Shown: positions 1 through 6,183 of the stretch, one piece after another
How the letters are laid out: each line of letters opens with the position of its first letter
Position numbering within the stretch: the first letter of the stretch is position 1
NCBI GenBank assembly: GCA_946477805.1
Contig: CAMKZP010000083.1
Location: 1 to 10,216 of the forward strand
Reading direction: 5' to 3'
Length of the DNA: 10,216 nucleotides
Source: an uncultured Enterobacter sp.
GTDB lineage: Bacteria; Pseudomonadota; Gammaproteobacteria; Enterobacterales; Enterobacteriaceae
Translations under genes and position numbers: made by a program
The notes under the pieces: model-generated
What the model was told of the DNA's origin: nothing
Database searches by the model: none
What the model saw: only the letters and a program-made list of their open reading frames with translations

Positions 1-718
1 GGCTTTGTTCCTCATCGGAAGAACGGGCCATCCCTGTAATCCTGAAAGCGTAAATCCCCAGGTCATCCAGCGTGTCACCGAAATCGAAACCAGTTTGCAT
101 GAGGTTATTCGATCCCATTTTAAACTGCACTTCGCGTACTGGAGTGTAGACCGGGCGCTTGCTTACCATCGAAACAATGCCACCAGGATTACTCATTCCA
201 TACAGAACTGAGGCGGGGCCTCGAAGTACCTCAATCCGTTCGAGCAAATAGGGGTCGGTCGACATCTCGTTCCAGTTGTCGCCAGTGAGTTTGAGGCCAT
301 CCAGATAGTTGTTTTGTCCCTGTCCGGATGAAAAACCACGAATCTTAACCATATCAAAAGCGTTAGAGCTACCTCTGTCAGATACGGTTACTCCTGGCGT
401 ATATCCGAGCGCGTCCTTTAACGATTTAGGCTGCAAAATATCGATTTCTTTTCGGGTGATCACGGAAAGGGACTGGGGGATATTTTTTATATCAGAACTG
501 GTTTTTGTACCCGTAGCCGACTTTTTGGATACCAGCCCAGGAGTTGCTCCCCAGGGGTCTTCGCTGCTGTTTTTTTCAGCATCAGCGCTGACCAGAATGC
601 TATCTTCTGCGTATACGGTGTTTGCTGTAAGGGCTGACAGTAAGGCGATTTTCAGGGTTACAAAAAGGGGGCTTAGTCCAGATACTTTGCGAGACGCGTT
701 TACAGAAGAGCGATACAT
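1..718 (-). CDS. TonB-dependent siderophore receptor, FhuA-like (N-terminal part; runs off left edge)
   Basis: Outer-membrane receptor that would import a ferric siderophore, probably a hydroxamate, using TonB energy. The 239 visible codons are open to the window edge. Residues 1-37 form a signal peptide (basic start, hydrophobic stretch 18-35, cleavage after VYA). A TonB-box-like DSILVSA follows at 39-45. The plug domain spans about 60-190 and contains SATGTKT, IPQSLSVIT, YTPGV, IRGF, NNYLDGLKL, ERIEVLRGPASVLYG and NPGG. The first barrel strands begin at EVQFKMGSNNLMQTGFDF. These motifs follow E. coli FhuA closely from memory, more so than FepA or FecA types. The ATG at 718 has an AGGA ribosome site 7 nt upstream (726-729). 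The barrel lies outside the window, so intactness and exact ligand (ferrichrome, ferrioxamine or other) cannot be judged. No fhuCDB-type transporter gene is visible beside it. Confidence 0.93.
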   Translation of the reverse strand, partial: MYRSSVNASRKVSGLSPLFVTLKIALLSALTANTVYAEDSILVSADAEKNSSEDPWGATPGLVSKKSATGTKTSSDIKNIPQSLSVITRKEIDILQPKSLKDALGYTPGVTVSDRGSSNAFDMVKIRGFSSGQGQNNYLDGLKLTGDNWNEMSTDPYLLERIEVLRGPASVLYGMSNPGGIVSMVSKRPVYTPVREVQFKMGSNNLMQTGFDFGDTLDDLGIYAFRITGMARSSDEEQS

Positions 719-747
719 GTTTTGTTCCTGGTATAAACAACCTGAAT

Positions 748-766
748 GCCAATGAGAGTGATTTTT
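748..766 (-). promoter_or_regulatory. Possible Fur box upstream of the siderophore receptor
   Basis: Read on the minus strand, this 19-mer matches 11 of 19 positions of the classical Fur box, with the right half (TCATT) best preserved. It starts 29 nt before the receptor ATG, where an iron-dependent operator would be expected. The match is moderate and a binding test would decide. Confidence 0.4.
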
Positions 767-999
767 ATTCACATCGCAGGGCGGAGTGGCCCCGGTTTGA
801 TCGTGGATACAGTATTATTTTGTTCTGGCAGAGAATATTGATAAAGCGACAAATAACATTGCTATCTCGCCATGCTGAACTTTAAAACGAAAGGTGAAGG
901 ATTTATACGATAAGAGGGAGTGTTTCACCTTGGTACAATAGGCGTTAAATGAAAAATTAGCGCTTAAGAATGTAGGTTTTACGACATCATATGTTTAAT

Positions 1000-1013
1000 T
1001 GTCGCCAGCGACA
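1000..1013. repeat. Perfect 14-bp palindrome, operator-like
   Basis: TGTCGC and GCGACA flank a 2-bp centre (CA). The compact 6-2-6 symmetry resembles an operator for a dimeric regulator. No regulator is identified, and it may be chance. Confidence 0.3.
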
Positions 1014-1065
1014 CAAGTAATTAATTGATAAATATGCGCCAAATCAATTGGTTATGTCTGGTAAT

Positions 1066-1104
1066 CTTTATTTGGGCATTCAATTTGTGATTGACCCAAT
1101 AAAG
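1066..1104. other. Long imperfect hairpin overlapping a promoter
   Basis: Outer arms CTTTATTTGGG (1066-1076) and CCCAATAAAG (1095-1104) pair over 10 bp with one bulged T. Inside, TCAAT (1080-1084) pairs with ATTGA (1090-1094) around a 5-nt loop, leaving CAT unpaired on the left. The structure could act as a terminator or operator, or be part of a small RNA. The right arm contains the -35 element of the predicted promoter, so the two functions would compete. Confidence 0.4.
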
Positions 1105-1119
1105 ATGGAGCCTTAACAT
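1091..1119 (+). promoter_or_regulatory. Predicted sigma70 promoter for the small ORFs and monooxygenase
   Basis: TTGACC (1091-1096, 5 of 6 to the -35 consensus) is followed after exactly 17 bp by TAACAT (1114-1119, 4 of 6 to the -10 consensus). Transcription would start near 1126, just before the two palindromes at 1141-1187, giving a leader of about 300 nt before the monooxygenase. No other equally good promoter was seen between here and 1429. Confidence 0.4.
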
Positions 1120-1140
1120 AGTATTAACTTATTGTGCAGG

Positions 1141-1155
1141 TGAACTGATAGTTCA
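1141..1155. repeat. Perfect palindrome just downstream of the predicted promoter
   Basis: TGAACT and AGTTCA flank a 3-bp centre (GAT). The site lies about 15 bp after the predicted transcription start, a position typical of repressor operators. It is one of two closely spaced dyads (the other is at 1168-1187). Confidence 0.35.
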
Positions 1156-1167
1156 GCACATTCCTTA

Positions 1168-1187
1168 AATGATTCAGTAGAATCATT
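1168..1187. repeat. Perfect 8-4-8 palindrome
   Basis: AATGATTC (1168-1175) and GAATCATT (1180-1187) flank AGTA. It could be an operator half of a tandem array with 1141-1155, or a small RNA hairpin in the leader. It is followed 8 nt later by the GTGAGGA ribosome site of a small ORF. Confidence 0.35.
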
Positions 1188-1205
1188 AGCAATGTGAGGA
1201 TACTC

Positions 1206-1343
1206 ATGAAAATTCAACTGTCAGGTTTCTGTGTAATATTTAAATCAGTTATTCATTCTGTTTTGACTCCATTAAATCAAAGAAAACGTTGCCGCTCAGA
1301 TGGTTTTTTTAACGCTAACGCTGGTTTTACTCGTTTTTGCTGA
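1206..1343 (+). CDS. Small ORF with a good ribosome site (45 aa, unknown)
   Basis: ATG at 1206 is preceded by GTGAGGA ending 5 nt upstream, the best Shine-Dalgarno match in this intergenic region. The product starts MKIQLSGFCVIF, is mildly hydrophobic to about residue 20, has a basic patch NQRKRCR at 24-30 and ends FTRFC. I recognise no family. It could be a real small protein, a leader peptide controlling the downstream monooxygenase, or chance. It overlaps the next small ORF in another frame, so at most one is likely to matter. Confidence 0.3.
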   Translation: MKIQLSGFCVIFKSVIHSVLTPLNQRKRCRSDGFFNANAGFTRFC

Positions 1344-1404
1344 GCTCTGTTTGAAGCAGTCTACACATTCTCTGCATCATTCCTGGCGCTCTGCGTGGAA
1401 TTGA
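1300..1404 (+). CDS. Possible small hydrophobic peptide (34 aa, unknown)
   Basis: ATG at 1300 opens a peptide beginning MVFLTLTLVLLVFAELCL, one clear membrane-spanning stretch at residues 2-18, followed by a polar, His- and Trp-containing tail ending SAWN. It stops 24 nt before the monooxygenase ATG. There is no good ribosome site upstream, which weakens the case. The amphipathic layout (membrane segment then charged tail) resembles small membrane peptides and type I toxins only in general form. No family is recognised. Confidence 0.2.
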   Translation: MVFLTLTLVLLVFAELCLKQSTHSLHHSWRSAWN

Positions 1405-1428
1405 AAAGTAGATAACGATGGTTTAAAT

Positions 1429-2668
1429 ATGAAACAGATAGATCAAAAAAAAGAACATTCTCATTTGTGGATCAGGTATTGCCGGACCAACACTGGCATT
1501 TTGGTTAGCTAAGCAAGGGCATAAGGTCACTGTCGTTGAGCGAGCATCAAGCTTACGCTTAACGGGGCAAACTGTAGACATTCGCGATGAAGGCCGTGAT
1601 GTGGTTGAGCGCATGGGGCTTCTTAAAGACATTTCAGAATTAATGACAAATGAAGAGGGTTTGCGCTTCGTTGACAGCAAAAATATCATTCAGGCTGAAT
1701 ATCCAAGTGCAGGTGGGAAGAAGTCATTTGTTACAGATATAGAAATACTCAGAGCCGACTTATCGACGCTTCTGCTGAAATCGACACAAGATGATGTTGA
1801 GTATATTTTTGGAGATTACGTCACTTCCTGTCATGAGAATGAAGCTGAAGTCATTGTTAACTTCAAAAATCATGCTCAGAGAACTTTTGACCTTATGGTT
1901 ATTGCTGAAGGGATGCGGTCATCCACGCGCGAACTCGTTTTTGGTAAGGTTCCTGTTCATCACATTGGTCTATACACTGCCTATTTTGCGATGCCTTATC
2001 AGCCTCAGGATGGGACATGGGTGCGCTGGAGCAATTGTACGGGTGGAAAGTCTATTCTGTTACGCCCGGACCAGGGACGCTCAACCCGGGCATATCTGTA
2101 TATCAGAAGCAGTAAGCGAGGCATTGACCTTACAGGCCGAAGTGCCGTTAATAGCTTCATAAAAAGCACTTTCAGGAACGATGGCTGGGAAGCACCACGC
2201 ATACTTGAAGAACTTGATAAAACTGACGATATCTTCTTTGAAGATCTTGGGCAGATACGAATGGACTCATGGTCCAGGGGAAGAGTCGTATTGCTTGGGG
2301 ATGCGGCTTATTGCGCGACGCCTGTAAGTGGTATGGGTACCACTCTTTCAATCGTAGGTGCATATATTTTGGCCAAGTCACTGTTGACCAGTGAGGATCA
2401 TCATGCTGCATACAAAGCGTACGAGCAAAAAATGCGACCCTATGTGCAACAAGCTCAGTCGATAAAACCCTGGACTATACGACTCGAACAACCTTCAACC
2501 AAACTGGGTATTGCGCTATTTTATAGGTGGAAGCGACTAGAAAAGACGAAGCTCATGCAATTCCTTATGAGTCCTTTTGGGCCTAAAAGAGAGCATGTGG
2601 ATTTTTTGGGCGCTCCCATCGTTTACGACACAGACATCATTCGCGCACCTGAGAAATCAACTTTGTAG
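1429..2668 (+). CDS. FAD-dependent monooxygenase, group A (5' end frameshifted at an A8 run)
   Basis: Flavoprotein of the p-hydroxybenzoate hydroxylase/TetX fold; it would use NAD(P)H and O2 to hydroxylate an aromatic or polycyclic substrate in the cytoplasm. The main frame is open from 1442, but a stop lies at 1439-1441 and no ATG occurs before 1613. ATG 1429 begins MKQIDQKK in a different frame; removing one A from the 8-A run at 1445-1452 joins it to NILICGSGIAGPTLAFWLAK, a normal FAD-binding N-terminus, giving 412 aa, a usual family length. Motifs in that joined product: GSGIAG at 14-19, DLMVIAEGMRSSTR at about 154-167 (DG motif with Glu for Asp), and GRVVLLGDAAYCATP at about 284-298 (GD motif). 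Starting at GTG 1601 or ATG 1613 would lose the FAD site. The ribosome site before 1429 is weak. The gene may be a recent pseudogene, a sequencing error, or use slippage. Substrate unknown. Confidence 0.8.
1445..1452 (+). other. Homopolymer of 8 A at the monooxygenase frame break
   Basis: Eight consecutive A residues lie between the start-codon frame and the conserved FAD-binding frame. Loss of one A (or gain of two) restores the full-length protein. A -1 ribosomal shift, the usual bacterial type, gives the wrong frame from ATG 1429. RNA polymerase slippage or replication slippage would fit. Confidence 0.85.
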
Positions 2669-2679
2669 GAAATAGATTT

Positions 2680-2709
2680 AGTCAGCGAGATCTAAGCGAG
2701 TCGCTGACT
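2680..2709 (+). terminator. Inverted repeat after the monooxygenase, possible weak terminator or attenuator
   Basis: AGTCAGCGA (2680-2688) and TCGCTGACT (2701-2709) form a perfect 9-bp stem with a 12-nt loop, starting 12 nt after the stop codon. No clean U-tract follows (only GCGTTGTTATTG), so termination would be partial. It may uncouple lpxC from the monooxygenase or act as an operator for the promoter that directly follows. Confidence 0.45.
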
Positions 2710-2712
2710 GCG

Positions 2713-2741
2713 TTGTTATTGATTTAATTTACTACTCGAAT
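2713..2741 (+). promoter_or_regulatory. Possible promoter for the accessory lpxC
   Basis: TTGTTA (2713-2718) and TCGAAT (2736-2741, 4 of 6) are spaced 17 bp apart, between the inverted repeat and the lpxC start. The match is weak, but its position suggests that lpxC may be transcribed independently. Confidence 0.25.
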
Positions 2742-2781
2742 ACATTTGCAAAGAGAATTAGTTTCGATTACAGGCCTTGAT

Positions 2782-3708
2782 ATGATTAAGCAAAAAACTA
2801 TCAGAACCTCTGTTTCAATGACAGGCATAGGGTTACATAGTGGATTAAAAGTCCAAATGAATGTCATTCCTGCAGGAATCAATACGGGGATCGTTTTTCG
2901 TCGTGTTGATCTGCACCCAGCAGTCGATATTCCTTTACGTGCCGAAAGTATTAATGAAACGACGCTTGCTACTACTATCTTCAATGATGATGGTGTACGA
3001 GTTTCAACAATCGAACATTTACTCTCGGCAATATCCGGGTTAGGAATCGATAATCTTTTGATCGAACTTAACGCAGGTGAAATTCCCATTGTAGATGGAA
3101 GTTCTGCGCCATTTGTATATTTACTGCTCAATGATGCAGGTGTCATTGAGCAGAGTGCCCCTAAGAAATTCCTAAAAATTAACGAAGAAATACGTGTAGA
3201 GCTTGACGATAAATGGGCAACCTTAGCCCCCTTTAACGGTTTTCACCTGGATTTTACTATTGATTTTAATCATCCAGCGATAAGTTCGGACAATAAAAGA
3301 TATACAACCACCTTGAATCCTGAAGTTTATATCGCTGAAATCTCCCGGGCCCGTACGTTCGGTTTCTTGCGCGACGTTGAGTATCTTCAGTCGAAGGGCT
3401 TGGGTCTGGGTGCGAGTTTAGACAATGCAATTGGCCTTGATGAGTTCCGGGTGCTGAATAAAGACGGGCTGCGATACGAAGATGAGTTTGTCCGACATAA
3501 AACACTTGATGCAATAGGAGATCTTTTTGTCTGCGGCTATAACATTTTGGGCGCATTCACCGCATATAAATCCGGTCATTCTCTTAACAATCTCCTCATC
3601 AGAAGTGTTCTACAAAATCAACAGGCCTGGGAGTTCGTACAGTTAGATACTGCGCCGTTTTCCGAAGTGCTGACAGGTTCCATGATAGAGCTTGCTTACG
3701 CCAGATAG
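2782..3708 (+). CDS. lpxC: UDP-3-O-acyl-N-acetylglucosamine deacetylase paralog (accessory LpxC)
   Basis: Zinc amidase that removes the acetyl group from UDP-3-O-acyl-GlcNAc, the committed step of lipid A synthesis in the cytoplasm. The 308-aa product aligns end to end with E. coli LpxC (305 aa). ATG 2782 is chosen because it gives MIKQKTIR, matching the canonical MIKQRTLK start, and has AGG 7 nt upstream; TTG 2746 would add 12 unrelated residues. Zinc ligands and catalytic residues are all present: E78 and H79 (TIEHL), H239 and D243 (RHKTLDAIGD), H266 (KSGH). It is clearly divergent, at roughly two thirds identity by eye. The acyl-passage segment differs from E. coli at M195 to L, I198 to V, C207 to G, G210 to A, F212 to L and C214 to N (E. 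coli numbering). The housekeeping lpxC normally lies in the dcw cell-division cluster, so this lone copy, with A+T-rich codons, is probably a second copy acquired horizontally. Resistance or envelope remodelling is inference. Confidence 0.9.
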   Translation: MIKQKTIRTSVSMTGIGLHSGLKVQMNVIPAGINTGIVFRRVDLHPAVDIPLRAESINETTLATTIFNDDGVRVSTIEHLLSAISGLGIDNLLIELNAGEIPIVDGSSAPFVYLLLNDAGVIEQSAPKKFLKINEEIRVELDDKWATLAPFNGFHLDFTIDFNHPAISSDNKRYTTTLNPEVYIAEISRARTFGFLRDVEYLQSKGLGLGASLDNAIGLDEFRVLNKDGLRYEDEFVRHKTLDAIGDLFVCGYNILGAFTAYKSGHSLNNLLIRSVLQNQQAWEFVQLDTAPFSEVLTGSMIELAYAR

Positions 3709-3751
3709 TTTTTTCTATACAACTTTATTGCCAGAACATGGCTTAGGAATC

Positions 3752-3772
3752 GTGCAGCCCTTGTGGCTGCAC
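3752..3772. terminator. Hairpin between convergent lpxC and amine oxidase genes
   Basis: GTGCAGCC (3752-3759) and GGCTGCAC (3765-3772) form a perfect 8-bp, G+C-rich stem around CTTGT. It lies between two converging genes, as a shared terminator would. Neither side carries a T-tract, so intrinsic termination would be inefficient. Confidence 0.5.
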
Positions 3773-3805
3773 TTGAGGTCAAGCGGCACTGGAGCCTATC
3801 ATAAT

Positions 3806-4900
3806 TTATAATCGCTGCAGTAAATGATTAACTCCCTCTGATGCAGCATCAACTGCGCCCGCCAGATAACCTGAAAATTGTGGCGACCATTCACTGGCAA
3901 TCCCCGTCATTTTACCTGCCCAAACTCCGTTCACTGGCGTCTGTTCAGGTAATGAATGCCCAAACTCCTGCCGCAAATCTTGTTTTGTCGCCGTATAAGG
4001 ATCGGCTGCCCAGTCTTTTATAAATTCTCTTAGTGGGTCTGCCGCAGACTGGCCAAACAATCGTACAAGCTGTTCCCGGCACATCTGCATAAGTACAGCT
4101 TCAGAGACTTTCCTTCTCGCTTGTGCTGGCACACCGATAAAACCAAATATCGCGGTGATACCTGATTCTGGCTCGGACACATCGTGAATTTCTACCATAG
4201 GCCCAATCTGACTGCTTGCATCACCAGAGAGATTTTGTTGCTGCAGGAAATCTTTATTATATAAGGCGACATATTTAGCATGGGGAGCCATCCATGTTGG
4301 GATCTTACTCCAGCCTGTAAGCAGCCCATCTGGCAACGCCGGTTTGAAGTCAATTCTTGCCGCCTGTGCGGGTGGCAGGGCCAGCAGGAGGTGATCACAG
4401 GCGTAGGCCATGCTTTTACCATTTTCCGCTCGGCTATGCACCAGTACTTCTTCACCCTTACTGGAGACTGCCGTAACCTGCTGGCCGAGCATAATTTTCC
4501 CGGACGGGATCTGACTTTTCAACACAGATGTCAGGGCCTGCATACCGCCTTTGAGCCTGAATGATGGTGGTGATGTTTCATACGATGGATAACGTTGTGG
4601 TGCAGAATAGCGATGGCGTTCAAACAGCATTTCTCCCGGGCGAGTCTGCGGGATAAGAGAGAGATCGAGCGCATTAACAAGGCGCGCGAGTTCGGGCTGC
4701 ATATCAGGCCAGAACCATGTAGCACCCATATCGACATGAAGTCCGTCAGGGGTGTTTGCTAACATCTGGCTTGAAAGGACACGCCCGCCGGTTCTTTCTC
4801 TTGCCTCGAGTATCGTACAGGCCACACCCGCCTTTTGAAGTAATGTCGCGGCGTATAAACCACTCACGCCTGCGCCGATAATAACAACTTTGCCGCTCAT
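3806..4900 (-). CDS. FAD-dependent amine oxidase family protein (NAD(P)/FAD oxidoreductase)
   Basis: Flavoprotein of the monoamine oxidase/polyamine oxidase superfamily, 364 aa, cytoplasmic with no signal peptide. The N-terminus has the dinucleotide fold KVVIIGAGVSGLYAATLLQKAG (GAG at 9-11, G14) followed by LEARERTGGR at 31-40, the classical FAD-ribose and post-Rossmann signature. The C-terminus has EWSPQFSGYLAGAVDAA at about 337-353, the region that closes over the flavin in this superfamily. It is shorter than typical 430-500 aa eukaryotic MAOs but normal for bacterial members. The start overlaps the stop of the upstream cupin gene (ATGA, 4897-4900), so translation is probably coupled and the two proteins made in fixed ratio. 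Substrate (amine, amino acid or other) cannot be read from the sequence. Confidence 0.88.
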   Translation of the reverse strand: MSGKVVIIGAGVSGLYAATLLQKAGVACTILEARERTGGRVLSSQMLANTPDGLHVDMGATWFWPDMQPELARLVNALDLSLIPQTRPGEMLFERHRYSAPQRYPSYETSPPSFRLKGGMQALTSVLKSQIPSGKIMLGQQVTAVSSKGEEVLVHSRAENGKSMAYACDHLLLALPPAQAARIDFKPALPDGLLTGWSKIPTWMAPHAKYVALYNKDFLQQQNLSGDASSQIGPMVEIHDVSEPESGITAIFGFIGVPAQARRKVSEAVLMQMCREQLVRLFGQSAADPLREFIKDWAADPYTATKQDLRQEFGHSLPEQTPVNGVWAGKMTGIASEWSPQFSGYLAGAVDAASEGVNHLLQRL

Positions 4901-5586
4901 GAAGTGACTCCGAACAGGGTTTCTGGGCTAAGATGTCCCGTTTTCAAATAGAGAAGAGTATCCGTCCCAGCGGCCAGCAATGCGGGCATATCTCCTGGCG
5001 GCAGCCGTAACCAACTACCTTTCGCATATTCACCTTGCGGACCTGTGAGAGTCCCTTCCAGTATCATCAGCTCTGCTCCTCCAGTCAGGGGAGTACAAAA
5101 AAGACGCTCTCCAGGCGCGATTTTCAGTAGCATGACGGTTTCAGATGTGCTGGAGAAAAGAGGGCATACTTGTCTTCCCGGTTGACCGTGCCAGTTCGAC
5201 ATATCCTTCGTATTGATTCTTAAAGGCTGCCGTTCTTCAGGATTCATCTGGCGCAGCTTCACGAAAATAGTCGTACCGCCATGACTCGAAGGTTGGTGAG
5301 AAGAACCATCCGGGCTGCGCAGGTACCAGCCTGCCGGATAATTTGTCCCGTTCTCAGTAAAGATGCCGCTCAGGACAAGAATTTCTTCTCCACCAGGGTG
5401 ATTGTGTACGGGAAACATAGAGTCAGGGGCATACCTGACAAGACTGGTCGCGCGGGCCTGCTCGCGGCCGATTCTGTCGAGCATCACTCGTTCGACGCCA
5501 GGCTGAGGGGAAGCTACCCACTGGTAGCGGTCAGGCGTCATTACAGCACGCTGTGAAAAATCTGAATTCAGTAACATCATATTCAT
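4897..5586 (-). CDS. ChrR-like cupin domain protein
   Basis: A 229-aa double-cupin protein without signal peptide or membrane segment. The first cupin carries a complete metal-binding pattern, H61-N-H63 then E67 (VHNHPGGEEILVLSG), with further histidines at 97 and 102 in SSHQPSSH. The second half (about 140-220) repeats the fold (GGAELMILEGTL, GSWLRLPPGD) but lacks the HxH ligands, so probably only one site binds metal. The layout resembles the ChrR cupin family seen in anti-sigma factors and in stand-alone dioxygenase-like proteins. No N-terminal zinc anti-sigma domain is present, so anti-sigma activity is unlikely. It lies between an AhpD-like gene and an overlapping amine oxidase gene. ATG 5586 has GGGTG about 8 nt upstream; ATG 5580 or 5577 are possible alternatives. 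Confidence 0.85.
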   Translation of the reverse strand: MNMMLLNSDFSQRAVMTPDRYQWVASPQPGVERVMLDRIGREQARATSLVRYAPDSMFPVHNHPGGEEILVLSGIFTENGTNYPAGWYLRSPDGSSHQPSSHGGTTIFVKLRQMNPEERQPLRINTKDMSNWHGQPGRQVCPLFSSTSETVMLLKIAPGERLFCTPLTGGAELMILEGTLTGPQGEYAKGSWLRLPPGDMPALLAAGTDTLLYLKTGHLSPETLFGVTS

Positions 5587-5591
5587 AATAT

Positions 5592-5609
5592 GGCACCCTT
5601 GCAGGTGCC
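5592..5609. other. Intercistronic hairpin between the AhpD-like and cupin genes
   Basis: GGCACC (5592-5597) and GGTGCC (5604-5609) flank a 6-nt loop. On the minus-strand mRNA this stem covers the cupin ribosome site (GGGTG), so it could tune cupin translation or mRNA stability within the operon. Confidence 0.35.
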
Positions 5610-5618
5610 CTTGAGGGG

Positions 5619-5963
5619 TTATTTGTTCGGCAGGCTGTCGTAAACATCCAGGGCACGTGCAGTGTATGTCAGCGCTGCACCAGTGTTCAGGTTAATGGCG
5701 ACGGCCAGTGCCTCTGCAATCTCTTCTCGGGTGGCTCCGTGCTTAACCGCAGCATCTACATGCACGGCCAGACAACCATCGCAGCGCGTGGTGACGGCGA
5801 CGGCCAGCGCGATCAGTTCGTGGGTCTTGGGATCGAGATGTTTATTCTCAGATGCGCCTTTGTCCATCTGCTGAAAGCCTTTCATAAATTCTGGCTGTAA
5901 TTGGGCAAATTTACCGATGGTTGCGAGCAGGCCGCTGCGATATTCATTCCAGTTTAAAAACAT
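5619..5963 (-). CDS. Carboxymuconolactone decarboxylase family protein, AhpD-like
   Basis: Small all-helical protein of 114 aa. The signature is TTRCDGCLAVHVDAAVKHGAT with C61, C64 and H68, the CxxCxxxH redox centre of AhpD-type members that reduce peroxiredoxins or act as thiol oxidoreductases. True 4-carboxymuconolactone decarboxylases lack this CxxC, so a redox role is more likely than ring-cleavage metabolism. The ATG at 5963 has GGAG 6 nt upstream. It is the first gene of a leftward set with the cupin (32 bp gap) and the amine oxidase. A possible promoter lies at 6060-6088. Confidence 0.92.
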   Translation of the reverse strand: MFLNWNEYRSGLLATIGKFAQLQPEFMKGFQQMDKGASENKHLDPKTHELIALAVAVTTRCDGCLAVHVDAAVKHGATREEIAEALAVAINLNTGAALTYTARALDVYDSLPNK

Positions 5964-6059
5964 GTCGGGCTCCGGTTGGTATAGGTTTCAGATAAAAATG
6001 ACGTCCCTGGCCAACGCCTCTGGCGCATTAGCAAGGGTGTATATCATTCACTGGGGACG

Positions 6060-6088
6060 ATTATCAGAAAGCCCGGTAACTTCAACAA
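6060..6088 (-). promoter_or_regulatory. Predicted promoter of the AhpD-like/cupin/amine oxidase operon
   Basis: On the minus strand TTGTTG (6083-6088) is followed after 17 bp by GATAAT (6060-6065, 5 of 6 to the -10 consensus). It lies about 100 bp upstream of the first gene, within the 220-bp gap after the LysR gene. Nothing else stands out in that gap. Confidence 0.35.
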
Positions 6089-6183
6089 ATCAGATATTCT
6101 TGCGAAGCGGTGAAGAAATTCTATGTCGTGAGGTTGGTAGCGGAAGGGGCATCACGCGGTCGAGTAATGCCTGTACCGGGATA

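Larger units (their letters stand above)
719..1428. other. Long intergenic region rich in dyad symmetry
   Basis: About 700 bp separate the leftward receptor from the rightward monooxygenase. I see no conserved protein here on either strand. The stretch is A+T-rich and holds the receptor control region, several palindromes (1000-1013, 1141-1155, 1168-1187), a long imperfect hairpin (1066-1104), a sigma70-like promoter (1091-1119) and two small ORFs (1206-1343 and 1300-1404). A weaker inverted repeat pairs AAGGTGAA at 891-898 with TTCACCTT at 924-931. The density of symmetric sites suggests regulatory DNA or a structured leader for the downstream genes. This is inference. Confidence 0.5.

Noticed and set aside
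309..755. 148-codon plus-strand open frame
   Set aside because: It lies antisense to the clearly conserved siderophore receptor and shows no family features.
1439..1456. Programmed -1 ribosomal frameshift (dnaX type) at the A8 run
   Set aside because: From ATG 1429 the shift required is +1 or -2; the frame that would work with -1 has no start codon between its stop at 1413 and the run.
2746..2781. Upstream TTG start for the accessory LpxC
   Set aside because: It would add 12 residues not found in LpxC proteins, whereas ATG 2782 gives the canonical MIKQ start with a ribosome site.
4558..4575. Run of histidine codons in an antisense frame of the amine oxidase
   Set aside because: It arises from reading ATGATGGTGGTGATG in the wrong frame; it is not a coding metal-binding tract.
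5791..5803. matS-like site (GTGAC half matches)
   Set aside because: Only about 10 of 13 positions fit the MatP site and the right half is poor; it lies in coding sequence with repeated GACGGC and is likely chance.
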